From assembly GCF_000712035.1 (NCBI RefSeq), contig NZ_KL544008.1:1-64000 (forward strand): a DNA stretch of 64,000 bases, read 5' to 3'. Each line of letters begins with the position of its first letter. Positions within the stretch are counted from its first letter, which is position 1. Positions 27,552 through 37,239 of the stretch are shown here, piece after piece. The DNA comes from Salinicoccus luteus DSM 17002. GTDB taxonomy: Bacteria; Bacillota; Bacilli; Staphylococcales; Salinicoccaceae. The translations under genes were made by a program, and so were the position numbers. Below the pieces are notes generated by a model. It was not told the DNA's origin. It ran no database searches and saw nothing but the letters and a program-made list of their open reading frames with translations.

Positions 27552-28785
27552 GAGAAGAGTAGTGATTACAGGTATCGGTGCGTTGACGCCAATTGGCAAT
27601 TCTGCGCCTGAAACCTGGGAGAATGCCCTCAAGGGAGTAAATGGTATCGATAAGATTACCCGCATCGACAACAGTGAATATAATGTTCACGTTGCGGGAG
27701 AGCTCAAGGACTTCAATATTGAAGATTACATGGACAAGAAGGAAGCGCGCCGCATGGACCGTTTTACGCAATATGCGATGGTGGCGTCCGATGAAGCGGT
27801 GAAGGACAGCGGCATTGAAATCACCGATGACAACCGCGAGCGCATCGGTGTATGGATCGGTTCCGGCATCGGGGGCATCCAGGCGCTTGAGGATGGTTTC
27901 AAAGTGCTCTATGAGCGTGGGCCACGCCGTGTGAGTCCTTTCTTCGTGCCGATGATGATTCCGGACATGGCAAGCGGCCAGGTCTCCATCAAGCATGGAC
28001 TGAAAGGGCCGAACGGTGCCACAGTCACAGCCTGTGCCACAGGTACGAACTCCATCGGTGAAGCATTCAAGTTCATCGAGCGCGGTCAGGCGGACGCGAT
28101 GGTGACGGGAGGAACTGAAGCACCGATCACCCGGATGGGTGTTGCAGGCTTCCAGGCCAACAAGGCTCTGACAACATCGGATGATCCGAACAAGGCATCC
28201 CGCCCATACTCCAAGGACAGGGATGGATTCGTCATTGGTGAAGGTGCGGGCATTGTCATGCTGGAGGAACTCGAGCATGCGAAGGCGCGCGGTGCCAAAA
28301 TATATGGTGAAGTGGTCGGCTATGGTACAACAGGCGATGCACACCATATTACAGCGCCGGCTGAAGAAGGCGAGGGCGGTGCGCGTGCAATGATCGAAGC
28401 GATGAAGGATGCGGGCATCGACCCTAATGAGATCGGTTACGTCAATGGACACGGCACAAGCACCCAGTACAATGACCTGTTTGAAACGATTGCCATCCGC
28501 AATGTATTCAAGGACCATGCCTACAATCTGCTCGTCAACTCCACAAAATCGATGACAGGCCATCTGCTCGGCGGTACCGGCGGAATGGAAGCCATCATCA
28601 CCGTACTCAGTCTGAGGGACGGCAAGGTGCATCCGACAATCAATCTGGACAATCCGGATCCGGAACTTGACTTGAACTATGTAACGGAAGGTACAGTGGA
28701 AGCGGACCTCCGCTACGCGATCTCCAACAGCTTCGGCTTCGGCGGACACAATGCCAGCCTGGTATTCAAAAAATACGAAGCATAA
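27544..28785 (+). CDS. fabF: 3-oxoacyl-ACP synthase II
   Basis: Elongating condensing enzyme of fatty acid synthesis, 413 residues. The Cys-His-His triad is Cys164 in TACATGT, His303 in NGHGTST and His340 in [10 protein letters not shown]. The triad loop reads NGHGTST where NAHGTST is usual. It is translationally coupled to fabH and ends at a strong terminator. Confidence 0.96.
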   Translation: MDKRRVVITGIGALTPIGNSAPETWENALKGVNGIDKITRIDNSEYNVHVAGELKDFNIEDYMDKKEARRMDRFTQYAMVASDEAVKDSGIEITDDNRERIGVWIGSGIGGIQALEDGFKVLYERGPRRVSPFFVPMMIPDMASGQVSIKHGLKGPNGATVTACATGTNSIGEAFKFIERGQADAMVTGGTEAPITRMGVAGFQANKALTTSDDPNKASRPYSKDRDGFVIGEGAGIVMLEELEHAKARGAKIYGEVVGYGTTGDAHHITAPAEEGEGGARAMIEAMKDAGIDPNEIGYVNGHGTSTQYNDLFETIAIRNVFKDHAYNLLVNSTKSMTGHLLGGTGGMEAIITVLSLRDGKVHPTINLDNPDPELDLNYVTEGTVEADLRYAISNSFGFGGHNASLVFKKYEA

Positions 28786-28798
28786 TATATGTGATGAA

Positions 28799-28832
28799 GC
28801 CTGCTTTCCAATACAGAAAGCAGGCTTTTTTT
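28799..28832 (+). terminator. fabHF terminator
   Basis: GCCTGCTTTC pairs with GAAAGCAGGC and is followed by seven T residues. Confidence 0.93.
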
Positions 28833-28904
28833 CGCTTTGTGCACCCGGTCCGCCACCGAACCGCCCGCCACTGTGTATTGGCCGTCACAAGATCTTCTCG
28901 GGCA

Positions 28905-28938
28905 ACAAAAAGACGAACAGGGCTGTTCCTGCTCGTCT
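28905..28938 (-). terminator. trpS terminator
   Basis: AGACGAACAGG pairs with CCTGCTCGTCT (one G-U pair); on the minus strand TTTTTG follows. Confidence 0.88.
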
Positions 28939-28949
28939 CAATATGGAAT

Positions 28950-30235
<1,286 letters not shown>

Positions 30236-30634
30236 ATGGTAACACTTTTTACTTCTCCAAGCTGCACATCATGCCGTAAAGCGAAAGCATGGTTACAAGA
30301 ACATGAAATCCCTTATAATGAAAGAAATATATTCTCTGAACCACTCACATTGGACGAAGTGAAATCCATCCTCAGAATGACTGAAGATGGCACAGACGAA
30401 ATTATTTCTACAAGATCCAAGACTTTCCAAAAACTGAATGTAGATATCGACAGTTTGCCGATGCAGGAACTCTACACATTGATCATGGAGAACCCGGGCC
30501 TTCTCAGAAGACCGATCATCATGGACGAAAAGCGTCTTCAGGTTGGCTACAACGAAGATGAAATCCGTCGTTTCCTGCCCCGCACAGTGAGAACTTTCCA
30601 CCTGATGGAAGCCAAGCGTCTCGCTGAACTATAA
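30236..30634 (+). CDS. spx: Transcriptional regulator Spx
   Basis: ArsC-like protein that binds the RNA polymerase alpha C-terminal domain and switches on thiol-stress genes. The 132-residue protein carries the redox switch CTSC at residues 10-13 and the RPI motif in LLRRPIIMD near 92 that is shared with arsenate reductases. The ATG is placed by GGAGTGTGA upstream; three earlier codons are not needed. Its proteolysis by ClpXP depends on the adaptor SpxH, encoded about 9 kb downstream, with mecA next door. A terminator separates it from mecA. Confidence 0.96.
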   Translation: MVTLFTSPSCTSCRKAKAWLQEHEIPYNERNIFSEPLTLDEVKSILRMTEDGTDEIISTRSKTFQKLNVDIDSLPMQELYTLIMENPGLLRRPIIMDEKRLQVGYNEDEIRRFLPRTVRTFHLMEAKRLAEL

Positions 30635-30675
30635 GTGTATTTCCCCCAACAACTGATATAATACTTACGTTTGAA

Positions 30676-30711
30676 ATGCCCGCAGATTACTTGATGTCTG
30701 CGGGTATTTTG
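30676..30711 (+). terminator. spx terminator
   Basis: ATGCCCGCAGA pairs with TCTGCGGGTAT around a ten-base loop and is followed by TTTTGG. Confidence 0.85.
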
Positions 30712-30808
30712 GCGTATAATGACATGACAATTCCAAAAGTGGTTTTACCTCATAAGAATAAGGTATAATATAAATAAGAATCATACTTGAAGGAGAGGAG
30801 TGAGAAGT

Positions 30809-31459
30809 ATGAGGATTGAAAGAATTGATGAGTCGACGATCAAATTTTTCATTACCTATCAGGACATCGAGAATCGCGGATTTGATAGAGAAGACCTATG
30901 GATGAACCGTAAACGTGGCGAAGAGTTCTTCTGGTCCATTATGGACGAAGTCAACCACGAGCATGAAGAAGATTTCTCAATGGAAGGGCCGCTATGGATC
31001 CAAGTACATGCCTATGACAAGGGGATTGAAGTGGTGGTTTCCAAATCTCAGGATGATAAACCATTCTCAACGGAGCAGACGCCTATGGATATGAATAATA
31101 ATGATGTAGAACAGTTCCTCGAAAGCATTTCCGGAGACAAGGAAGAGATTGCACCCGTGACGAAAGAGCCGGTCATGGTGAAATTCAACGACTTCGAGGA
31201 CCTCATAAAATACACCCATGAAGTGGAAGTCGATGAAACGCAGTATGAAGATCTGCTCATCGTCCACGAAGGCAGCTACTACTACCAGATCTTCTTCGAC
31301 TATCGCATGGACTACATGGATATGGAGCGCATTGAAGCGAAGCTTCTCGAATACAGTTCTCCAGCAGAAGTGTCCAGCATGGTGGTCGAGGAGTACGGTG
31401 AAATCATCATGAGCATCAACGTGCGCGCTCGGGTAAGAAGATTTTTTAAAGAAAAATAA
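30809..31459 (+). CDS. mecA: Adaptor protein MecA
   Basis: Adaptor that delivers substrates (ComK in Bacillus) to ClpCP; not the methicillin-resistance mecA. The 216-residue protein begins MRIERIDESTIKFFITYQDIENRGF and has the N-terminal substrate-binding domain, an acidic linker around 85-115 (STEQTPMDMNNNDVEQ), and the C-terminal ClpC-binding domain with YYQIFFDYRMDYMDMERIEAKLLEY. The start is the ATG after GGAGTGAGAAGT. It lies between spx and coiA, conserved order in staphylococci. Confidence 0.93.
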   Translation: MRIERIDESTIKFFITYQDIENRGFDREDLWMNRKRGEEFFWSIMDEVNHEHEEDFSMEGPLWIQVHAYDKGIEVVVSKSQDDKPFSTEQTPMDMNNNDVEQFLESISGDKEEIAPVTKEPVMVKFNDFEDLIKYTHEVEVDETQYEDLLIVHEGSYYYQIFFDYRMDYMDMERIEAKLLEYSSPAEVSSMVVEEYGEIIMSINVRARVRRFFKEK

Positions 31460-31482
31460 TTTACTTGAATAGAAAATAAATC

Positions 31483-31525
31483 AAAAACCCCCTTTTCTGC
31501 CATATATGGAAGAGGAGGTTTTTTT
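31483..31525 (+). terminator. mecA terminator whose stem contains the coiA ribosome site
   Basis: AAAAACCCCCTTTTC pairs with GAGGAGGTTTTT (one mismatch, one G-U), inner CCATATATGG, ending in seven T residues directly before the coiA ATG. The 3-prime arm includes AGGAGG, the coiA ribosome binding site. Transcripts that pass the terminator would still keep the site paired. Confidence 0.8.
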
Positions 31526-32458
31526 ATGTTCATGGCAAACGACATCGACGGTACAAGAATTACGGCGAGCACAGCACGGAAGGGGACGGAATATTTCTGT
31601 CCAATATGCCGGGTACGTGTCATCTTAAAAGCGGGCAGTATAAAGACGGTCCATTTTTCACACCGCAGGATTGCCGACTGCCTCCATTCCCTGTACAAAA
31701 AGGAATCGCTCCTGCATCTCGAGGCAAAGTGCGATCTATATCAGGCATTGAGCAGCCGCCATAGGGTAGAGATGGAGTACCACCTTCCCGAAATTGAACA
31801 GATTCCCGACCTGCTGATCGGCAGAAGGGCGCTCGAAATCCAGTATTCCGCCATTTCTCCGGCGCTCATCACCGAGCGGTCGAGTGGCTACCATTCCCTC
31901 GGTATGGACGTCATCTGGCTCCTTGAAGAACGGGCCATCAAAAAGGCGGAAGGCTGCATCATCCCCACGCACTTCCAGCTCTCCACCCTCCACAATACCG
32001 CGCTGTTCACATATTCGAACCATCACAGGCGACTGATGAAATGGACACTCCGTCATCATAGGGGCGACAACCGGTGGACTTTTCATACTTCGGAAATCAG
32101 TCCGCATGACCTGCTCGATTTCCATCCCCGGGAACCGGTCCAGCCGATTGTACTTGAACAGGGGGACATCAGGCGCATGGTCCAGCGGGAACGCCGGCAG
32201 AAGAACCGCCTGAATCCAACACTCACGTTCCTCTACCAGCTCTCCCTCGATACGGGGAATCTGCCACCGCACCTGTGCACGAGTGTCGAACCCGAGCGCT
32301 GGATACTGAACCCGCCGCTGGAATGGAAGCTGTATATCATGTATGGTCTGGAGAAGGGGACGTTCGACTGGCAGCAGTTCAGCGGCTTCATCCATATGCG
32401 TGAAATACAGGCTGCACCTCCGAAAGAGGAGGTGCTGAGGGCACTTCTTGCCGCCTAA
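31526..32458 (+). CDS. coiA: Competence protein CoiA
   Basis: CoiA acts with RecA on incoming single-stranded DNA during transformation. The 310-residue protein has an N-terminal zinc-finger-like block FCPICRVRV with HFSH downstream (residues 24-46), then the nuclease-like core with LHLEAKCDLY, EIEQIPDLLIGRRALEIQ (D and ExQ as the PD-(D/E)XK-like residues) near 88-105. The start is seven bases after AGGAGG. Expression is predicted to be low because of the hairpin in front. The staphylococcal homologue is in the same position after mecA. Confidence 0.9.
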   Translation: MFMANDIDGTRITASTARKGTEYFCPICRVRVILKAGSIKTVHFSHRRIADCLHSLYKKESLLHLEAKCDLYQALSSRHRVEMEYHLPEIEQIPDLLIGRRALEIQYSAISPALITERSSGYHSLGMDVIWLLEERAIKKAEGCIIPTHFQLSTLHNTALFTYSNHHRRLMKWTLRHHRGDNRWTFHTSEISPHDLLDFHPREPVQPIVLEQGDIRRMVQRERRQKNRLNPTLTFLYQLSLDTGNLPPHLCTSVEPERWILNPPLEWKLYIMYGLEKGTFDWQQFSGFIHMREIQAAPPKEEVLRALLAA

Positions 32459-32550
32459 AAAATGTTATATATTTCACAACAAACTTCGGTACTTGAAATT
32501 TCTGACGAATATTGAGAAAATTATATCATCAGACAAATGGAGGGGTAATT

Positions 32551-34350
32551 ATGGCAAAAGTCATTACACGACAGGAACAGGAAGAGAAAAACACTTGGAA
32601 TCTTGAAACCATCTTCGAATCTGATGCAGCATTCGAGGAGAAATATAAAGAATTGGAAAGCCGCCTTGGGGAAGAGGAACGTTTCAGGGGGCAGATCGAT
32701 TCACTGGAAGCACTCGCCGATGCGCTGGAGACGGAGCGGGAGCTGAGTGAGGAAATCGGCAAGATCTTCGTCTATGCACACTTGAAGCATGACCAGGATA
32801 CATCGGATGACACATACAGTGCACTGGAATCCAAGGCACGTACGCTCGTCGTCAAGTTCAACACCGCCTGGAGCTTCCTCGTGCCGGAAATCATGAAGGT
32901 CGACGAGGAGACGCTGGAAGAATGGCGCAGGGATCCGCGCCTCAGCGATTTCGCCTTCGACCTTGAGAAGCTCAACAAAAAGCGCGCATATGTGCTGAGT
33001 GACAAGGAGGAGAAGCTGCTGGCGCAGGCAGGGGAGGTCATGTCGAACCCGACTTCCACATTCGGCATGTTCAACAATGCCGACCTCGAGTTCCCGGATG
33101 CGGTCGATTCCGAAGGCAATACGCATGCGCTGACCCAGGGGACGTATATCGACCTGCTCAAATCGGGCGACCGTGAATTGAGGAAATCGGCCTACGAAAA
33201 TCTGTACAGGACATATGGCGCCTACAAGAATACGCTCAGCCAGACGCTCCAGGGCGTCGTCAGCACGCACGTCTTCCAGGCCCAGGCGCGCGGCTATGAT
33301 TCCGCAAGGCATCAGGCGCTCTCCAACAACTTCATCCCGGAAGAAGTCTATGACAACCTTGTGGAGACGGTGAATGACCACCTGCACCTGATGCACCGTT
33401 ATACCGAGCTCCGCAGGCAGATGCTCGGCCTCGACAAGCTCAAGATGTATGACGTCTATACACCGATGGTCAAGGATGTCGATTTCGAGATGAGCTATGA
33501 GGAGGCGAAGGAATGGATGCTCGCTTCACTCGAACCGATGGGCGAAACGTACGTGAACATCATCAAGGAAGGGCTCGAGAACCGCTGGGTCGATGTGTAT
33601 GAAAATAAAGGCAAGCGCAGCGGCGCCTATTCCTCAGGCACATACGGCACGAACCCGTTCATCCTCATGAACTGGCAGGATAACGTAAACAACCTGTTTA
33701 CGCTGACCCATGAATTCGGACACAGCGTCCACAGCTACTACAGCAGACAGAACCAGCCATCCAACACATCCGGCTACTCCATCTTCGTCGCAGAGGTCGC
33801 CAGCAATTTCAACGAAGCCCTGCTTGCCGACTACATGTTCAAAAATCTTGAAGATACGAAGAAGAAGCTCTATCTGCTGAATGAACAGCTCGAAGGGTTC
33901 AGGGGCTCCGTCTTCAGACAGACGATGTTCGCCGAATTCGAGCACAAGATCCACTCCATGAAGGAGGCGGGGGAACCGCTCACGGCCGGGAAATTGAATG
34001 AAGTGTATGGGGTACTCAACCGCAAATACTTTGGTGATGCGGTCGATTATGATGACCATATCGAAGTCGAATGGGCACGCATCCCTCACTTCTACATGAA
34101 CTATTATGTATACCAGTATTCCACCGGCTATGCTGCAGCTGCGAGCCTGTCCAAACAGGTGCTCGAGGAAGGCGGGGCGACGGCGGAGCGCTACATCAAC
34201 GAATTCCTGAAGAAGGGCTCCTCGGACTATCCGATCAATGTGCTGAAAAACGCTGGTGTCGACATGACGACGTCGGAACCGATCGAGAATGCCATGAAGG
34301 TATTCGAAGCACAGCTCGACCAGTTCGAGGCATTGCTTGAAGAAGTATAG
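32551..34350 (+). CDS. pepF: Oligoendopeptidase F
   Basis: Cytoplasmic zinc metallopeptidase of family M3 that cuts peptides of roughly 7-17 residues; a natural partner of the Opp importer upstream. The 599-residue protein has HEFGH in LTHEFGHSVHSYYS near 381-394 and the third ligand in FVAEVASNFNEAL. The ATG follows GGAGGGG; thirteen upstream codons lack a ribosome site. A strong hairpin follows the gene, and RsaE lies downstream as in S. aureus. Confidence 0.95.
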   Translation: MAKVITRQEQEEKNTWNLETIFESDAAFEEKYKELESRLGEEERFRGQIDSLEALADALETERELSEEIGKIFVYAHLKHDQDTSDDTYSALESKARTLVVKFNTAWSFLVPEIMKVDEETLEEWRRDPRLSDFAFDLEKLNKKRAYVLSDKEEKLLAQAGEVMSNPTSTFGMFNNADLEFPDAVDSEGNTHALTQGTYIDLLKSGDRELRKSAYENLYRTYGAYKNTLSQTLQGVVSTHVFQAQARGYDSARHQALSNNFIPEEVYDNLVETVNDHLHLMHRYTELRRQMLGLDKLKMYDVYTPMVKDVDFEMSYEEAKEWMLASLEPMGETYVNIIKEGLENRWVDVYENKGKRSGAYSSGTYGTNPFILMNWQDNVNNLFTLTHEFGHSVHSYYSRQNQPSNTSGYSIFVAEVASNFNEALLADYMFKNLEDTKKKLYLLNEQLEGFRGSVFRQTMFAEFEHKIHSMKEAGEPLTAGKLNEVYGVLNRKYFGDAVDYDDHIEVEWARIPHFYMNYYVYQYSTGYAAAASLSKQVLEEGGATAERYINEFLKKGSSDYPINVLKNAGVDMTTSEPIENAMKVFEAQLDQFEALLEEV

Positions 34351-34358
34351 GTCTTGGA

Positions 34359-34405
34359 ACACCCCTCCGGTCTTTGATTTTCCAAAGATCGGAGGGGTGT
34401 TGGTT
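34359..34405 (+). terminator. pepF terminator
   Basis: AACACCCCTCCGGTCTTTG pairs with CAAAGATCGGAGGGGTGTT (one mismatch), a 19-base stem; the following TGGTTT is only moderately T-rich. Confidence 0.85.
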
Positions 34406-34499
34406 TAATGGATGAACTATACATGTACTTTTTTTATATACAAGATATATAATGAATGCGTTTTCATTATGTCCATATTGTGAAAATCCATTCAAAATG

Positions 34500-34528
34500 T
34501 TGTCCAAAGCCTTAAACCATGGTATATT
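34500..34528 (+). promoter_or_regulatory. Promoter of RsaE
   Basis: TTGTCC, 17 bases, TATATT; predicted start about six bases after the -10, at the ATGAAATT sequence that opens the RNA. Confidence 0.78.
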
Positions 34529-34534
34529 TTAGAC

Positions 34535-34638
34535 ATGAAATTTTTATCACTGAAACATACCCCTTTGTTATAACAGTGAAAAATTTCTCCCATCCCCTTT
34601 GTTTGAGCAGCACACTATAGAAGGTGTGCTGCTTTTTT
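34535..34638 (+). ncRNA. rsaE: Small regulatory RNA RsaE (RoxS)
   Basis: A trans-acting small RNA that, in Staphylococcus and Bacillus, lowers translation of TCA-cycle and respiratory mRNAs through C-rich seeds. The sequence shows the RsaE hallmarks: ACATACCCCTTTGTT in the loop of a stem made by TCACTG (34547-34552) and CAGTGA (34574-34579), then the unpaired AAATTTCTCCCATCCCC and CTTTGTTTGAGC, and an intrinsic terminator GCAGCACAC/GTGTGCTGC with T7. It sits downstream of pepF as in S. aureus. Here the next gene group is a terminal oxidase operon instead of spxH. The ends are predicted, not mapped. Confidence 0.9.
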
Positions 34639-34670
34639 ATTTGTTTTAGTTTAATCTACATACATTTATG

Positions 34671-34707
34671 GCGCGGTGATCCTGGTTGGATCGCCGCGCT
34701 TTTTTTG
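34671..34707 (+). terminator. Second terminator downstream of RsaE
   Basis: GCGCGGTGATCC pairs with GGATCGCCGCGC (one wobble), followed by seven T residues. It backs up the RsaE terminator or ends an unseen short transcript. The 110 bases after it show no gene. Confidence 0.85.
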
Positions 34708-34819
34708 TGCCATGCACCCGAAATGCATTCCGTCCGGCATGCGGGAGGGGCATACGCCGCCTCCAGACCCCCTGATTTCCCCATTAATCATCCATTGTCA
34801 CAAATTCGACTTGACCGAC

Positions 34820-34835
34820 CGTGATATGCATCACG
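34820..34835. promoter_or_regulatory. Crp/Fnr-type operator at the oxidase promoter
   Basis: CGTGATATGCATCACG is a perfect 16-base palindrome with the GTGA-N6-TCAC core of Crp/Fnr sites. A TATAAT lies at 34857-34862 with no good -35; relative to the start it predicts (about 34868) the palindrome is centred near -41, the standard class II activator position. A Crp/Fnr gene lies at the end of the oxidase operon on the other strand. Confidence 0.78.
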
Positions 34836-34916
34836 TTAAAAGATGCATTTAAAATATATAATTAAATCAAGATAAATCTACGGGATCAACCTATAAAGGA
34901 GAAAGGGGAGAGCGGC

Positions 34917-35081
34917 ATGAAACGGAAATACACAAAACCGCCCTACACTACAGTATATGAACCTTCAGAAGAGGAATTGGATTCTTTGAAGGGGACATTG
35001 TTTTCCACAGTCGTCTTTGTGGGCGGCACGATCATTTTATTCATACTGTTGCTATTGATGTTCTACATGATGAGATTCTAG
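34917..35081 (+). CDS. cbaD: ba3-type oxidase small subunit IIa (CbaD-like)
   Basis: A 54-residue single-span membrane protein: polar N-terminus MKRKYTKPPYTTVYEPSEEEL, then one long helix from LFSTVVFVGG to LLLLMFYMM. Its size, topology and place directly before subunits II and I match the IIa subunit of Thermus ba3-type oxidases. The ATG follows GGGGAGAGCGGC. It heads the operon downstream of the Crp/Fnr site. Homology cannot be proven at this length by eye. Confidence 0.72.
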   Translation: MKRKYTKPPYTTVYEPSEEELDSLKGTLFSTVVFVGGTIILFILLLLMFYMMRF

Positions 35082-35097
35082 ATGGGAGAGGCAGAAA

Positions 35098-35568
35098 ATG
35101 AAAATGCATAGATTTGAAGAGATATGGCTTATATTCGGAGTGGCTGTCCTGGTCATTTCGATGGCGATTACAGGCTACCAGGCATTTGCGCAGGGAATGG
35201 GTCCTCCAAGCCACAAGGAGACGATCGACCCGACCCAGGTGGAAAACACGGCACCATTCGACAACCCGGGCGTCTATCAGACGGGGGAGAATGAATATGA
35301 AGTGGTGATGACGCTTCAGGCTTTCAGTTTTGAACCCAGCGAAATCACCGTACCGAAAGGCGCGGAAGTGACGTTCATCATGACATCGAAGGATGTCATC
35401 CATGGCGTCAATGCACCGCATACGAATCTGAACACGATGGTTGTACCGGGACAGGTCCAGCGCATCACACAGACTTTCAACGAATCAGAGGAATTTCTTC
35501 TGATTTGCAACGAATACTGCGGAACCGGGCATCAGATGATGTCTGCGACCATAACGGTGGAGGAATAG
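35098..35568 (+). CDS. cbaB: ba3-type cytochrome c oxidase subunit II
   Basis: CuA-bearing electron-entry subunit of a type B heme-copper oxidase, 156 residues with one N-terminal membrane anchor (WLIFGVAVLVISMAITGY). The CuA site is complete: His in DVIHGVNAP near 102 and CNEYCGTGHQMM near 138-149, giving two cysteines, a glutamate carbonyl, a histidine and a methionine. Single-span anchoring is typical of ba3 enzymes, unlike two-span caa3/aa3 subunit II. Electrons would come from a small membrane cytochrome c or similar carrier not in this window. Confidence 0.93.
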   Translation: MKMHRFEEIWLIFGVAVLVISMAITGYQAFAQGMGPPSHKETIDPTQVENTAPFDNPGVYQTGENEYEVVMTLQAFSFEPSEITVPKGAEVTFIMTSKDVIHGVNAPHTNLNTMVVPGQVQRITQTFNESEEFLLICNEYCGTGHQMMSATITVEE

Positions 35569-35571
35569 ACT

Positions 35572-37215
35572 ATGGCAAATACAATGCAGTCACATATGAA
35601 GAAGAACACCCTGCCACTGGTACACTTCTTTCTCGCATTCATCATGCTCCTCATTGGGGGCACACTCGGACTGCTGCAGGGCTTGAACCGGGGTGGCGTA
35701 TTCGAACTCCCTGCAAGCTTCAACTACTACGAGGTACTTACGCTTCACGGCATCCTGCTGATCCTGGCATTCACGACGCTTTTCACGAACGGCTATATGT
35801 ATGCGGCAGTGCGGCATACGCTCGGTGAACTGTCGAAGACGGTGAAGATCCTCGCCTGGTCAAGCCTTGCGAGCTTCCTGATCGGTTCGGTACTCGTCGT
35901 ATGGATGGTCCTCGCCGGTGAAGCGACCGTCATGTATACATTCTATCCACCGATGCAGGCGTCACCATGGTTCTATATCGGCCTCGTGTTCGTCGTACTG
36001 TGCATCTGGCTTGCCGGACTCGGCATCTTCATCAGCGCCTTCCAGTGGAAGCGCAGGAATAGGGGGCAGCACCTTCCGATACTCGCCTTCTTCGCAGTCG
36101 GCATCTACACGCTCGTCATATTCGGCAGCATCGGCGTGACCGTCGAAGTGCTCATGCTCATCCCTTGGGCATTCGGCTGGACGGAGACCATCAACGTCAT
36201 GCTCAGCCGTACACTGTTCTGGAGCTTCGGCCATACACTGGTCAATGTCTGGTACCTGGTTGCGATATCCGTATGGTACACGATTCTGCCGAAGATCATC
36301 GGCGGGCGCATCTTCAGTGACACACTCGCAAGGCTCGTCGTCATCCTGATCGTCATCCTGAATGTGCCCGGTGGCTTCCACCACCAGATCGTCGACCCGG
36401 CTTTCTCCGAGGGACTCAAGTTCATGCACGTATTCATGAGCCTGTCCATCGCATTCCCTTCCCTGATGACGGCATTCGCCATGTTCGCGGTGCTCGAGCG
36501 GACGGGACGCAAACGCGGCGGCCGCGGCCTCCTCGGATGGCTATGGGTACTGCCATGGGGTGACGTACGCTTCCTCACCATCATGATTGCGATGATTTCC
36601 TTCATCATCGGCGGTGCCGGCGGCATCGCCCAGACAAATAATCAGCTGAACCAGGTCGTGCACAACTCGCTGTGGGTTGTCGGACACTTCCACATCACCG
36701 TGGGCGTCACGGTTGTAATGACATTCTTCGGACTTGTCTACTGGCTCATCCCGCACCTCTCAGGCCGCGTAATGACACCATTCATCCACCATCTCGGCAT
36801 GTTCCAGACAGCGGTCTGGACAATCGGCATGGCACTGATGGCGCTCTCCATGCACGCAGCCGGCCTGTTCGGCGCCCCAAGGCGTACTTCCTATACGACA
36901 TATGGGGACAGCGCCACGGCACTCGGCTGGGAGCCGTACCTGTCCTTCCTGGCAACAGGCGGCACGCTGCTGTTCTTCGGTGTCATCCTCATCGTCTACA
37001 TCGTCGCCCACCTGATGTTCTTTGCACCAAAAGGGGACACGCCGTTCATGGATTCACGTGTTGAGGACAATGCCCATCCGACACCGAAATGGACCGAGAA
37101 CTGGGGGCTGTGGGTGATCGTTGCCATCCTCATCATCTCGATGGGATACGTCGTGCCCCTTGTCGACCTGATAGAAAATGCACCACCGGGATCACCGCCG
37201 CACAGAACCTGGTAA
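35572..37215 (+). CDS. cbaA: ba3-type cytochrome c oxidase subunit I
   Basis: Catalytic subunit of a type B heme-copper oxidase, 547 residues, about 13 membrane helices. The heme and CuB ligands are present: LTLHGILL for low-spin heme, FGHTLVNVWY with the cross-linked His-Tyr pair of CuB, FHHQIVD, and VGHFHITVG for both hemes. It reduces oxygen to water with high affinity, which suits low-oxygen brines. It starts three bases after the cbaB stop with GGAGG overlapping the end of cbaB. Confidence 0.94.
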   Translation: MANTMQSHMKKNTLPLVHFFLAFIMLLIGGTLGLLQGLNRGGVFELPASFNYYEVLTLHGILLILAFTTLFTNGYMYAAVRHTLGELSKTVKILAWSSLASFLIGSVLVVWMVLAGEATVMYTFYPPMQASPWFYIGLVFVVLCIWLAGLGIFISAFQWKRRNRGQHLPILAFFAVGIYTLVIFGSIGVTVEVLMLIPWAFGWTETINVMLSRTLFWSFGHTLVNVWYLVAISVWYTILPKIIGGRIFSDTLARLVVILIVILNVPGGFHHQIVDPAFSEGLKFMHVFMSLSIAFPSLMTAFAMFAVLERTGRKRGGRGLLGWLWVLPWGDVRFLTIMIAMISFIIGGAGGIAQTNNQLNQVVHNSLWVVGHFHITVGVTVVMTFFGLVYWLIPHLSGRVMTPFIHHLGMFQTAVWTIGMALMALSMHAAGLFGAPRRTSYTTYGDSATALGWEPYLSFLATGGTLLFFGVILIVYIVAHLMFFAPKGDTPFMDSRVEDNAHPTPKWTENWGLWVIVAILIISMGYVVPLVDLIENAPPGSPPHRTW

Positions 37216-37239
37216 TCAATAAGAAAGGAGGCCAACCGC

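Noticed and set aside
27433-28749. 438-codon minus-strand frame opposite fabF
   Set aside because: Antisense shadow of a confident, motif-complete gene; rich in His, Arg and Cys with no recognisable family.
30809-31459. mecA as methicillin-resistance determinant
   Set aside because: The protein is the small acidic ClpC adaptor, not a penicillin-binding protein; only the name is shared.
34478-34497. Possible Rex site upstream of RsaE (TTGTGAA..TTCAAAA)
   Set aside because: The half-sites are six bases apart instead of four and the right half is imperfect. RoxS in Bacillus is under Rex, so it was considered, but the match is too weak.
34624-34824. 66-codon plus-strand frame downstream of RsaE
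   Set aside because: It runs through two intrinsic terminators and has no ribosome site.
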